Below, in pieces: positions 52,562-60,460 of a DNA stretch of 64,000 nt. The position numbers and the translations under genes were made by a program. Below the pieces are notes generated by a model. It saw nothing but the letters and a program-made list of their open reading frames with translations. It searched no databases and was not told the DNA's origin. Location of the stretch: contig CAWECP010000012.1 in NCBI GenBank assembly GCA_963807675.1, forward strand, positions 1,550,001-1,614,000, written 5' to 3'. Position 1 is the first letter of the stretch. Every line of letters begins with the position of its first letter. This stretch comes from Bog-473 sp963807675 (GTDB lineage Bacteria > Actinomycetota > Acidimicrobiia > Acidimicrobiales > RAAP-2).

Positions 52562-52999
52562 TCAGACGGACCCGCCAGTATGCAGGGCCGAGCGGCCTCC
52601 GGGGGCTGGTGCGGTCGCCTTCCGCCGCCGCACACTCGCGCAGGCGAAGAGCAAGCAGAGGCCCACACCGAAAAGATAGGCGAACCCGATCAGGCCCAGG
52701 ACGCAAGTCAACGCAGCTGCCGCCCACCCGAGGCCACCCGCTCCGGGTTCCCCTTGCATACGGCGACGGTGCAGTGTCCAACCCACCAGGAGGACGAGGC
52801 CCACGATCACGACGGTGAGCAGCACCTCGGACAGACCGAAGGCCTGCATGTAGGTCCTCGTCGGTGGCACCACCCAACCGGCACTGGTCGGCCGGACACG
52901 CTCGGTCACGTGGACGAAGAAGGCCAACACGAGCTGTGCCGCCGCCACGAGCATGGCGAGGGCCAGGAATACCCACGTGATCCGGTCGAGCCGCTTCAT
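52562..52999 (-). CDS. small four-helix membrane protein
   Basis: 145 residues, not recognised. Four hydrophobic segments, starting WVFLALAMLVAAAQLVLAFF, then SEVLLTVVIVGLVLLVGW, a Gly/Ala span and GFAYLFGVGLCLLFACA, followed by a basic/proline tail. ATG 52999 with GGTGGG upstream is chosen; the frame is open to 53227 through non-coding sequence. It converges on the ICMT-like gene and is divergent from a secreted repeat protein. No function can be assigned. Confidence 0.6.
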   Translation of the reverse strand: MKRLDRITWVFLALAMLVAAAQLVLAFFVHVTERVRPTSAGWVVPPTRTYMQAFGLSEVLLTVVIVGLVLLVGWTLHRRRMQGEPGAGGLGWAAAALTCVLGLIGFAYLFGVGLCLLFACASVRRRKATAPAPGGRSALHTGGSV

Positions 53000-53218
53000 C
53001 ACCCACCAGTTTGCACCCTGCGACGCCAGATGCGATAGCCCGAACGTTTCGAGCCTGCGCCGACTCGAGCGACTGACGACGAACGATGCTGACGCCATGA
53101 GGGAAAGGTGGAAGTGATTTCGGATTCGTATCCCCGTGGCGTGGCGCGACACGGGGCGGTCCGAGTGGTCACGCGGGGTGCGACACGTCGGGTACGGTCT
53201 TTGTGAGAGGGGGCGCTC

Positions 53219-54973
53219 ATGCGACACAAGATCGCTGGACCGGTCGCCTTCGTGGCCGCCGGAGTGATGTGGCTCGGCCTGATCATCGGCGTCACGCCGG
53301 CAACGGCGTCAGCCGGCACGCCTGTGCCTGGCGCGCCCGACTGCCCCATGTTCCCGGCTGACAACGTCTGGAACACACCCATCGCGAACCTGCCGGTCAA
53401 CCCACTGAGCGCCGAATGGCTGGCCAGCATGGATGCCTCCACCACCAACCTCCATCCCGACTTCGGGCCGTCGGGCGACCCCTCCACTCCCTACGGCATT
53501 CCCTACACGGTCGTGTCCCCGTCGCAGCCACTGGTGCCGATCACGTTCCAGTACGCCGACCAGAGTGATCCCGGCCCGTACCCGTTCAGTGCCACGACGC
53601 CGATTGAGGGCGGTCAGGACTCCACGGGCGACCGCCACGCCATCATGGTCAACCCGTCGACCTGCACCCTCTACGAGCTCTACGACGCGCAGTACAACGC
53701 GTCCGGCTCGACCGCTGGTTCGGGGGCGATCTGGAACCTCAACTCCAACGCCCTGCGGCCGGCCGGATGGACGTCGGCGGACGCGGCCGGCCTGCCGATC
53801 CTGCCCGGGCTCGTGCGCTACGACGAAGTGCAGTCGGGCGTCATCACCCACGCCATCCGGATGACGGCCGAGGCGACGGACACGTCGTACATCTGGCCGG
53901 CCCGCCACGAGGCCGGCACGGTCTCCAACCCTGACCTCCCGCCGATGGGAGCCCGCTTCCGGCTCAAGGCCAGCTTCGACATCTCCGGCTACTCGCCCCA
54001 GGCCCAGGTGGTGCTGCGCGCCATGCAGCAGTACGGGTTGATCCTGGCCGACAACGGCTCCAACTGGTACTTCGGAGGTACCGCGGACGACAACTGGCCG
54101 ATTTCACTGATAGACGAGCTCAAGACGGTGCCAGCCAGCGCGTTCGAGGCCGTCGACGAGTCGGCACTGATGATCGACCCGAACTCGGGCCAGGCTATCC
54201 AGCTCGGGGTGCCCGTCGACTGTGGCTCGGGTCCGGGATACCGCTTGGTGGCCGCGGACGGTGGAGTGTTCTCCTTCTGCCAGCCCTTCCTCGGATCCAT
54301 GGGCGGCCAGCACCTGAATGCCCCCATCGTGGGTCTGGCCGCCACGCCGGGGGACGAGGGCTACTGGGAGGTGGCGTCCGACGGCGGCATCTTCAGCTTC
54401 GGCAATGCGGGCTTCTACGGCTCGACGGGCGGCATGCACCTCAACGCGCCCATTGTCGGCATGGCGGCGACCGCGGACGGCGGCGGCTACTGGTTGGTGG
54501 CTTCCGACGGCGGCATCTTCAACTACGGCGACGCCGGGTTCTACGGGTCGGCCGGGTCCATCCATCTCAACAAGCCGATCGTCGGCATGGCGGCGACCGC
54601 GGACGGCGGCGGCTACTGGTTGGTGGCTTCCGACGGCGGCATCTTCAACTACGGCGACGCCGGGTTCTACGGGTCGGCCGGGTCCATCCATCTCAACAAG
54701 CCGATCGTCGGCATGGCGGCCACGGCCGACGGCGGCGGTTACTGGCTGGTGGCTTCCGACGGCGGCATCTTCAACTACGGCGACGCCGGGTTCTTGGGCT
54801 CGCGCGGTGGGCAGCCTCTCAACGAGCCGATCGTGGGCATGGCGGCCACCCAGGACGGCGGCGGCTACTGGCTCGTGGCTTCTGACGGCGGCATCTTCAA
54901 CTACGGCGACGCCGCCTTCAACGGCTCGACAGGAGGCACCGCGCTCGTCGCAGCCATCGTCGCCATGGAGTGA
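53219..54973 (+). CDS. secreted protein with N-terminal globular domain and six propeller-type repeats
   Basis: 584 residues. Signal peptide to about residue 32 (GVTPATASA). The N-terminal domain (about 40-320) contains CPMFPADNVWNTPI, GDRHAIMVN, LPGLVRYDEV and YGLILADNGSNWYFGG, a family seen in many exported bacterial proteins, function unclear. The second part is six 42-residue repeats of GYWLVASDGGIF-type (54236-54970), probably a beta-propeller. GAGAGGGGG before the ATG is a good ribosome site. Confidence 0.8.
   Translation: MRHKIAGPVAFVAAGVMWLGLIIGVTPATASAGTPVPGAPDCPMFPADNVWNTPIANLPVNPLSAEWLASMDASTTNLHPDFGPSGDPSTPYGIPYTVVSPSQPLVPITFQYADQSDPGPYPFSATTPIEGGQDSTGDRHAIMVNPSTCTLYELYDAQYNASGSTAGSGAIWNLNSNALRPAGWTSADAAGLPILPGLVRYDEVQSGVITHAIRMTAEATDTSYIWPARHEAGTVSNPDLPPMGARFRLKASFDISGYSPQAQVVLRAMQQYGLILADNGSNWYFGGTADDNWPISLIDELKTVPASAFEAVDESALMIDPNSGQAIQLGVPVDCGSGPGYRLVAADGGVFSFCQPFLGSMGGQHLNAPIVGLAATPGDEGYWEVASDGGIFSFGNAGFYGSTGGMHLNAPIVGMAATADGGGYWLVASDGGIFNYGDAGFYGSAGSIHLNKPIVGMAATADGGGYWLVASDGGIFNYGDAGFYGSAGSIHLNKPIVGMAATADGGGYWLVASDGGIFNYGDAGFLGSRGGQPLNEPIVGMAATQDGGGYWLVASDGGIFNYGDAAFNGSTGGTALVAAIVAME
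54455..54706 (+). repeat. exact 126-bp tandem duplication in the propeller region
   Basis: 54455-54580 and 54581-54706 are identical base for base as far as I can compare, and a few more bases beyond agree. Each copy is one 42-residue propeller repeat. Neighbouring repeats are clearly diverged at the DNA level, so this is a recent unit duplication or gene conversion. Confidence 0.9.
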
Positions 54974-55010
54974 TCGCGCCGAGCCGGAGACGCTGGGAGA
55001 ACCGGCCCGG

Positions 55011-55799
55011 CTAACCGACCACCCCAGCGAGCATCTGCTCCAGCGCCGCTTGGTCCGGTCCGACGAACGGGCGGGCGTCGGGGACCTCTGCGAGCGCAGA
55101 CAACAGCCGCTCCATCGACGAACCTTGCGCGGCCGGCAGATGGCTGCTCAGGACCATGGTGGGCTCCAGGGCGCGGGTGCGGTCCAGGTCCGAGGCGAAG
55201 GCCGCCCGGTCCACCGTGTGCAGCCATGAGGAGTCCACGGTCGCCCAGAAGACCTGCCCCTGGCGCAGCTCCTCGTCGGCCAGATCCTCGGCATGTTCCG
55301 GCACCTCGTCCAACAGGGCCCCGAAGCAGTCCGAGCTGAAGAAGATGCCCGAGCGCTCGTCTCGCAGGCCGGTCGTGATCGGGTTGTCGTATGCCGGCGG
55401 CCGCACCGCGGTCAGGGTCCGGTCGCCCACGTCGACCGTCTGCCCCGGGTTGACCAGGTAGACGCGGTCCATGGGCAGGGGAGCCCCCAGACTCATGATC
55501 CCAACCCCGAGGAAGCTTGTGATGACCCGAAGCCGTTCGTTCTCGTCGAGCAGGCGGTGCAGCGAGCCGATGTGGTCGAAGTCGGTGTGAGTCAGCCAAA
55601 TCCAGCGAAGGTCGACCGGATCGATCACCGTCCGCAACGCGGCCATGAAATCGTCGCTCTGCACCACGGATCCGGTGTCGACGAGCACCGGCTGGTCGGC
55701 GTGGATCACGAAGGCGTTGATGGCGAGGTTGCCGAAGCCGGTGATGGCGTTGGTCGACGTCACGACGTCGACGTCCGGCGCGGCCTTGTAGGTGTTCAT
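55011..55799 (-). CDS. metallo-beta-lactamase-fold hydrolase
   Basis: 262 residues. The fold signature is THTDFDHIGS (metal ligands His, Asp, His), with the later Asp in FFSSDCFGAL and His in LSSHLPAAQ. The sequence resembles oxygen-binding flavodiiron-like (ODP) MBL domains without the flavodoxin part. Metal ligands are largely present, but the substrate is unknown. GAGGAG lies about 9 nt before the ATG. It follows the SRPBCC gene by 52 bp on the same strand, so may share its TetR-controlled promoter. Confidence 0.87.
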   Translation of the reverse strand: MNTYKAAPDVDVVTSTNAITGFGNLAINAFVIHADQPVLVDTGSVVQSDDFMAALRTVIDPVDLRWIWLTHTDFDHIGSLHRLLDENERLRVITSFLGVGIMSLGAPLPMDRVYLVNPGQTVDVGDRTLTAVRPPAYDNPITTGLRDERSGIFFSSDCFGALLDEVPEHAEDLADEELRQGQVFWATVDSSWLHTVDRAAFASDLDRTRALEPTMVLSSHLPAAQGSSMERLLSALAEVPDARPFVGPDQAALEQMLAGVVG

Positions 55800-55851
55800 C
55801 GAGATGGCTCCTCAGTTTTCGAAGGGGACAAAAGGGAAGTGCGGTTCGCCT

Positions 55852-56388
55852 CTAGCGGGCAGGCGGCGGCGGCGCCTCGGCGGCGCCCTTCAATTGCTCG
55901 AGCGTGTGCTGCATGGACTGACGCAACTCACGGGCGCGATTGGTCGGGACGTCCACGATGCGAGCCCACGTCGGTATCCATCGGACGACGTAGGACTCGG
56001 TGACCCGCGTGCCCTTCTCCGTGGGCTCCAGGCGGTAACGCCACTCGGTTGACTCCCGGCCGCCCTCCTCGGTCACGAAGGCGAACTCACGCCCGGGGTC
56101 GGCGGTGAGCACGCGGCCCCGGCGTGACCACTTCATCAGGCCGGCGGGGCCGCCCTGGTTGTGGCCGATGAATGTGGCGCCCGCGGCCGGTCCGGTCGAC
56201 CTGTCGAGCCATTCCACCTGCCGGCACTCGGGACTCCACTCCCCCATGCGGGCGAGGTCCGCCACCAGTGCGTAGATACGATCCGCCGGCGCGTCGATCA
56301 CGAGGGACTGCGTGTCCTGTCGCAACCACCATCTACTGCTTGGGCTCGGGTTTTGGGTCATGTCCCCTGTGCTCTCCGTTCCGATCAT
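55852..56388 (-). CDS. SRPBCC-family (polyketide cyclase/START-like) protein
   Basis: 178 residues, hydrophobic-cavity fold that binds lipids or polyketides. QSLVIDAPADRIYALVADLARMGEWSPE is the usual SRPBCC opening, and RVTESYVVRW with a C-terminal amphipathic helix follows. GGAGGT (56395-56400, minus) lies 6 nt before ATG 56388, preferred over the upstream start at 56445. The promoter between it and the divergent TetR gene contains a clear operator, so TetR control is likely. Confidence 0.87.
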   Translation of the reverse strand: MIGTESTGDMTQNPSPSSRWWLRQDTQSLVIDAPADRIYALVADLARMGEWSPECRQVEWLDRSTGPAAGATFIGHNQGGPAGLMKWSRRGRVLTADPGREFAFVTEEGGRESTEWRYRLEPTEKGTRVTESYVVRWIPTWARIVDVPTNRARELRQSMQHTLEQLKGAAEAPPPPAR

Positions 56389-56416
56389 CTCCGTACCTCC
56401 TGGTCGCTCCGACGTA

Positions 56417-56464
56417 AAGCTAATATCATTAGCTATAGCTGTCAAGACATATTTAAGCTATACT
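56417..56464. promoter_or_regulatory. divergent promoters with TetR-type operator
   Basis: For the SRPBCC gene (minus): -35 TTGACA (56440-56445), 17-bp spacer, -10 TAGCTT (56417-56422). The palindrome AGCTAAT-ATC-ATTAGCT (56418-56434) covers the -10 and spacer, with a second AGCTATAGCT at 56431-56440. For the TetR gene (plus): -10 TATACT (56459-56464), 7 nt before its ATG. The AT-rich operator in a GC-rich genome stands out. Confidence 0.75.
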
Positions 56465-56471
56465 CATTCCG

Positions 56472-57140
56472 ATGACCCGGATCGTTGGAGCGGCACGCAC
56501 AGCAGGCGCCGCGCAACGTCCCGAGCGGCCGGACCGCCGGGCCCGGCGTAGGCAGGAGACGATCAGCGAGATCCTCGAGATCGCCCGGGACGTGATGACC
56601 GAGGAGGGGGTGAATGGACTCAGCCTGGCGGAAGTGGCGCGACGCCTGGGCGTCCAACCCCCGTCGCTCTACAAGTACTTCCCGTCGCTCATGGCGATCT
56701 ATGACGCGTTGTTCCTCGAAGGACAGCGCCAGAACCTCGAAGCGATGCGCGGCGGCATGCAAGGGGCCGAGCCCGGGCTCGACGCGCTGGTCGCTGGTCT
56801 CGAAGCGAGCGGGCGGTGGTGCCTGGACAACCGCGCCGTGGCCGAGTTGCTCTTCTGGCGTCCCGTCCCGAGCTTCCATCCCTCGCCGGAAGCGTTCGCG
56901 GTCAGCACGGAGATGGTGGAACTCCAGCGCGGCGCCCTCGCTGACGCGGTGGCCAACGGTCAGCTCGGTCCCGGGGCCAACGAGGAAGGCGCGATCTACC
57001 TCGTGTCGACGATCATCGTCGGGGTGCTGAGCCAGGCCTTCGCCAACGAGCCGGACCTGCCCTGGGGCGAAGGCCGGTTCACCCCGATGTTCGCCCCGCT
57101 GATGCGTCTGTTGCCCGCCGCCTTCCCATTCGACGAATAA
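56472..57140 (+). CDS. TetR-family transcriptional regulator
   Basis: 222 residues. The N-terminal HTH is ARDVMTEEGVNGLSLAEVAR followed by LGVQPPSLYKYFPS, the usual TetR recognition helix. The C-terminal half (TetR_C_25/WHG type) ends in MRLLPAAFPFDE. ATG 56472 is 7 nt after TATACT, so leaderless. It is divergent from the SRPBCC/MBL genes and most likely represses both sides through the operator at 56418-56434; the inducer is unknown. Confidence 0.92.
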   Translation: MTRIVGAARTAGAAQRPERPDRRARRRQETISEILEIARDVMTEEGVNGLSLAEVARRLGVQPPSLYKYFPSLMAIYDALFLEGQRQNLEAMRGGMQGAEPGLDALVAGLEASGRWCLDNRAVAELLFWRPVPSFHPSPEAFAVSTEMVELQRGALADAVANGQLGPGANEEGAIYLVSTIIVGVLSQAFANEPDLPWGEGRFTPMFAPLMRLLPAAFPFDE

Positions 57141-57161
57141 GAAGGGCGGCGCGGGTACCGT

Positions 57162-57599
57162 TCAGCCGCCCGGGACGCTGTAGCGATACACGTTCGTGAC
57201 GCGCTGCTCGAAACCGAGCTGCACATAGAGGCGGTTGGCATCCTCGCGGTCAGGTCGTGACGTCAAGTCGACGGTGCGGGCACCTATCTCCGAAGCGTGG
57301 GCAAGCGCGGCGTTGACCAATGCGGAGGCCACGCCCTTGCCGCGGGCAGCCGCATCGGTGACGACGTCCTCGATCCAGGCCCGCCGCCCGGTCGGGATCT
57401 CAAAAGCGGCCAGGGTGAGCGTGCCCACAATCCGCCCGTCGTCCTCGGCCACGAACAGGGTGGTGGCGGGGTCGTCCACGATGCGCGCCAGCTGCTCTGG
57501 CGTGGGCGGCGGCGCCGAGCGGGACAGCTGGGGCAGGAGGGCGGTCACCGCCGCCACCAGTTCGGCGTCGACCGAGGCGGCGATCCGGACCGAGATCAC
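57162..57599 (-). CDS. GNAT-family N-acetyltransferase
   Basis: 145 residues. Acetyl-CoA-binding motif A is WIEDVVTDAAARGKGVASAL (R/Q-x-x-G-x-G/A as ARGKGVA), preceded by the beta-4 strand. A second conserved stretch is RLYVQLGFEQRVTNVYRY. The acceptor is unknown. GTG 57599 overlaps the stop of the upstream Nudix gene (GTGA), so they are one transcript. The frame continues upstream inside that gene and is not used. Confidence 0.88.
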   Translation of the reverse strand: MISVRIAASVDAELVAAVTALLPQLSRSAPPPTPEQLARIVDDPATTLFVAEDDGRIVGTLTLAAFEIPTGRRAWIEDVVTDAAARGKGVASALVNAALAHASEIGARTVDLTSRPDREDANRLYVQLGFEQRVTNVYRYSVPGG

Positions 57600-58306
57600 G
57601 TCTGCGACGACTCGCCCCGCCACATGGGCTGGCGCACGCGGTCGTAGAGCACATCGCGCTGCTCGCCGCGCAGGGCGGCGAAGACCTGATCGCCCCAGCG
57701 CTCCGACCCCACGAGTGGGAAGGGCATCGTCTCACGGGTGAACCAGCCGACATCGCGCGTCTCGAGCGGATGCGGGTTGAGTTCGCCGCCCACGGCCTTG
57801 CAGTAGAAGAGGAGGGAGTACAGCGGCACGCGGCTCATACCGAGCCGCAGGCCGTCGAGGACGGCGATGAGGCGCACCGGCTCCACGATGATGCCCGTCT
57901 CCTCCTCCACCTCCTTGACCACCACCTCGGCCGCCGAATAGCCGACGTCACACCAGCCGGTCGGGTAGAGCCAGATGCCCGAGTCGGCCCGCTGAATCAG
58001 CAGCAGCTCACCCTTGTCGTTGCCGACCGCGGCGCCGACCGCCACCTTCGGCGTGATGTAGCCGGGGACGCCCTTGCCCACCGTGTCCATCCACTCCTGC
58101 ACCAGGCCGCCGGCGTGGTCGGGGTCCTCGCTCCCGCCATCCGCCTCGACCCGGATGTCAGCCGCCACCTTGAGGATCTCCTCGAAGCGTTCCTGCTCGT
58201 AGAGGCTCTCGGTGAAGCCCAGGCCGGTGCGGGCGATGCCCGCGAGCGCCTCGCTCCACCGCAGCAGGGTCTTGAGGGGAACGGTGCGGTCGTCGCTCTG
58301 ATCCAC
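57596..58306 (-). CDS. Nudix hydrolase with N-terminal helical domain
   Basis: 236 residues. The N-terminal helical part (about 1-85, LLRWSEALAGIARTGLGFTE) is the Nudix_N_2 domain; the Nudix domain follows. The box reads GWCDVGYSAAEVVVKEVEEE with TGI after it: the first Glu is replaced by Tyr and Arg by Lys, but REx(x)EE-equivalent acids remain. This group hydrolyses ADP-ribose or similar nucleotide sugars. GTG 58306 is 8 nt after TAGCGT (minus, 58315-58320), a leaderless start. Operon with a GNAT acetyltransferase. Confidence 0.85.
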   Translation of the reverse strand: MDQSDDRTVPLKTLLRWSEALAGIARTGLGFTESLYEQERFEEILKVAADIRVEADGGSEDPDHAGGLVQEWMDTVGKGVPGYITPKVAVGAAVGNDKGELLLIQRADSGIWLYPTGWCDVGYSAAEVVVKEVEEETGIIVEPVRLIAVLDGLRLGMSRVPLYSLLFYCKAVGGELNPHPLETRDVGWFTRETMPFPLVGSERWGDQVFAALRGEQRDVLYDRVRQPMWRGESSQT

Positions 58307-58351
58307 GGCCGGTGACGCTACCGCGGCCTGCCATCTGGGCCAGAATGGGGT

Positions 58352-58549
58352 GTGGCCGTCAACGAGGATTGCCGCCATTACGTGATGCGGACGACTCCCG
58401 GGGGGGAACGGCTCGAGCGCTGCAAGGTCGACGCCAACGAGCCGCTGCCGTTCGCCTGTCCCGAGGGCTGCGTCTTCTACGAGCCGCGCCGGGTGTCCTC
58501 GGCCGGGTGGCACGTACCCAAGCCCACCGAGGGGCTAAGCCAGGGCTAA
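58352..58549 (+). CDS. small cysteine-containing protein
   Basis: 65 residues, not recognised. It has four cysteines spaced C-(about 16)-C-(about 11)-C-x3-C (NEDCRHYVMR, LERCKVDAN, FACPEGCVFYEPRR), a pattern suggesting a small zinc-binding fold. GTG start without ribosome site; CAGAAT upstream may be a -10. It is divergent from the Nudix gene over 45 bp and convergent with the NIL gene. Conserved-looking, so I keep it despite its size. Confidence 0.6.
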   Translation: MAVNEDCRHYVMRTTPGGERLERCKVDANEPLPFACPEGCVFYEPRRVSSAGWHVPKPTEGLSQG

Positions 58550-58565
58550 GCCCCTCATCGAGGGG
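58529..58565. terminator. hairpins between convergent genes
   Basis: GAGGGGCT (58529-58536) pairs with AGCCCCTC (58549-58556), and CCCCT (58551-58555) pairs with AGGGG (58561-58565). The two hairpins overlap and sit between the small Cys protein (plus) and the NIL gene (minus), in terminator position for both. No T-run. Confidence 0.45.
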
Positions 58566-58567
58566 GA

Positions 58568-58813
58568 TCAGCTCTCGAGGACGTCTCCCAGCAGGTCGAC
58601 GGTGATGCGCTCGGTGCGCAGCCACTCCAGCGCGGCCTCCACCTCGGCGGACTTGCCGTCGAGCTCGCAGACGATCCAGCCACGGTGCTCCTCGACGTCG
58701 GCCCTTCGGATGTTGGGCTCGACGTCGAATTGGCGGACCAGGGTGGCCAGCACCGGACGGCGCACCTCCGATTCGGGGAACGTCAACCTCACCTTGACCC
58801 GGACCTGGCTCAC
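58568..58813 (-). CDS. NIL/ACT-like domain protein
   Basis: 81 residues. RVRVKVRLTFPE-type opening followed by VEPNIRRADVEEHRGWIVCE is the NIL domain, a ligand-binding ACT-like fold found at the end of MetN and near iron-sulfur or sulfur-metabolism genes. GTG 58813 overlaps the larE stop (GTGA). Third gene of hemQ-larE-NIL. It may sense a sulfur amino acid or assist larE; that is inference. Confidence 0.85.
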   Translation of the reverse strand: MSQVRVKVRLTFPESEVRRPVLATLVRQFDVEPNIRRADVEEHRGWIVCELDGKSAEVEAALEWLRTERITVDLLGDVLES

Positions 58814-59625
58814 GACTTCTCCCGAAGGGCGCGGTTCAGACTGCCCGAGCGGAATCCTTCCAGGTCCAACGAGACGAACGTGAAGCCGGCGCCGCGGACG
58901 GCGGCCACCACCTCGGCCCGGCGCGCCAGCACCGCCTCCAGCTCGGCCGAGTCGAACTCGAGGCGGGCGGCGTCGCCGTGGTGGCGCACCCGCAGCTGAC
59001 CGAAGCCCAGCGCGTGGAGCGCCGCCTCGGCCTCTTCGACCGCGCGCAGGCGGCCCAGGGTGACCGGGGTGCCGTAGGGCAGCCGCGAGGCCAGGCAGGC
59101 CGCGGCGGGCTTGTCCCAGGTCCGCAGGCCCAGCCGGCGCGACCACCGCCGGATGTCGTCCTTGGTGAACCCGGCCTGAACGAACGGGAAGGTGGCGCCG
59201 GCCGCCGCCGCCGCCGCCTGACCCGGACGGTGGTCGCCCAGGTCGCTGACGTTCACCCCGAGCACGACCGTCGCCCGCTCGGCGGCGGCCAAGGGTGCCA
59301 GGGCGCTCATCAGCGCCGTCTTGCAGCGGGCACAGCGGTCGGCGCCGTTGGCCACGTAGGAAGGGTCCTCCATTTCGTCGGTCGGGACCCCCGTCCAGCG
59401 CAGGTCCCACTCGGCCGCCAGCTTCCGGCAGTCCTCCTCCTCGGCGGCCGCCAGCGACGGCGAGATGGCGGTCACGCACAACACGGCGTCGCGTCCGAGC
59501 GTGTCGTGGGCCACCTTGGCCAGGAGTGCGGAGTCGGCCCCGCCGCTGAACGCGACCACGACCCGCCCGAGGCGGTCCAGCTCGTCCTTCAGGCCGTCGA
59601 GGGAGGCCGGGCCGCTGCCGCTCAC
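58810..59625 (-). CDS. larE: ATP-dependent sacrificial sulfur transferase LarE
   Basis: 271 residues, PP-loop enzyme. SGGADSALLAKVA (27-39) is the PP-loop motif, and the family signature DKPAAACLASRLPYGTPVT (171-189) follows. LarE activates the carboxylates of the LarB product with ATP and adds two sulfurs before LarC inserts nickel. Besides the Cys177 in ACLASR there is a C98-x-x-C101 pair in DRCARCK, so three cysteines could hold a [4Fe-4S] cluster, as in the cluster-type LarE of some bacteria, rather than the single sacrificial cysteine. GTG 59625 overlaps hemQ. larBC lie 13 kb away. Confidence 0.92.
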   Translation of the reverse strand: MSGSGPASLDGLKDELDRLGRVVVAFSGGADSALLAKVAHDTLGRDAVLCVTAISPSLAAAEEEDCRKLAAEWDLRWTGVPTDEMEDPSYVANGADRCARCKTALMSALAPLAAAERATVVLGVNVSDLGDHRPGQAAAAAAGATFPFVQAGFTKDDIRRWSRRLGLRTWDKPAAACLASRLPYGTPVTLGRLRAVEEAEAALHALGFGQLRVRHHGDAARLEFDSAELEAVLARRAEVVAAVRGAGFTFVSLDLEGFRSGSLNRALREKS

Positions 59626-60296
59626 GCGCCGAGGGCGGCCAACACCTCGTCCAGCGGGCCCACCATGCCGGTGTAGAAGGGGCCGAACTCGGCGTAGAGG
59701 GCGGAGGCCTGGTCGAAGCGCATTTCGTAGACACAATCCTTGAGGTCGTCGGGATGGGTGCCGAACAGCGTGACACCCCACTCGTAGTCGTCGAGCCCGG
59801 TCGAGCCCGTAATGACCTGGAGCACCCGGCCGTGGAAAGTGCGGCCCACCTTGCCGTGCCCGGACATCAGCTCCTTGCGAGCGTCGAAGTCGAGCGAGTA
59901 CCAGTTGTGGGCGTCGCCGCGACGCTTGGACATGGGGTAGAAGCAAAAGGCCGCCTTCCCCGCGGGCGGGAGCTGGGGGAACAACCTGGCCTGGCGGAGC
60001 TCTTCGGGGACACCGGCGGCGTATTCGGACACCTCGGTGAGCGACACGTAGGACTCGACGGGACGGACGCCAGCCTCGGCCGCCTCGGTCTGGAAGCGGC
60101 GCAGGCGCCAGATGTCCGGGCCGAGGACCATGAGCCCCAGGTCGGCCTTGTGGCCGAGCAGGGCCACCGGGACGACCTGGTACCCGTCCGCCTCGGCGCT
60201 GACCACGGCTTTGCGCAGGCCCGGGGCGTCGAAATCGGGCGCCAGCCGGCAGAAGAGGTGGAGGACGCCCCAGCCGGTCGTCGGGGTCAGGGCCAT
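59622..60296 (-). CDS. hemQ: coproheme decarboxylase HemQ (chlorite-dismutase family)
   Basis: 224 residues, final step of the coproporphyrin-dependent heme pathway of actinobacteria and firmicutes. FCFYPMSKRR carries the catalytic Tyr120, and the heme ligand His147 is in LMSGHGKVGR; YEWGVTLFGTHPDDLKD and VYEMRFDQASALYAEFG are typical. No distal Arg of the true chlorite dismutases is seen at the usual place, consistent with HemQ. ATG 60296 is 8 nt after TACACT (minus, 60305-60310), leaderless. First gene of hemQ-larE-NIL. Confidence 0.93.
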   Translation of the reverse strand: MALTPTTGWGVLHLFCRLAPDFDAPGLRKAVVSAEADGYQVVPVALLGHKADLGLMVLGPDIWRLRRFQTEAAEAGVRPVESYVSLTEVSEYAAGVPEELRQARLFPQLPPAGKAAFCFYPMSKRRGDAHNWYSLDFDARKELMSGHGKVGRTFHGRVLQVITGSTGLDDYEWGVTLFGTHPDDLKDCVYEMRFDQASALYAEFGPFYTGMVGPLDEVLAALGA

Positions 60297-60317
60297 GCCC
60301 GACCAGTGTAGAGAGAA

Positions 60318-60349
60318 CAGTACGCCCGGCCTTGCGGCCGGGCGCACTG
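60318..60349 (-). terminator. terminator-like hairpin downstream of groEL
   Basis: On the minus strand CAGTGCGCCCGGCC pairs with GGCCGGGCGTACTG around a GCAA loop, a 14-bp stem with one G-U pair that would be an A-C mismatch on the other strand. The asymmetry points to a role in minus-strand RNA, and U-rich TTCTCTCT follows. It lies 112 bp after the groEL stop and just upstream of the hemQ promoter. Confidence 0.6.
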
Positions 60350-60460
60350 ATCAGCCTCGGTTGGGGGTGAGGCAGTCACCAGTGTCATATCTCGGTGTTG
60401 CAAAGCTGTGGCATCAGCATGACAGCCGAGGACCCCCGGCTGCGGAAGGGGCGACTTAGC

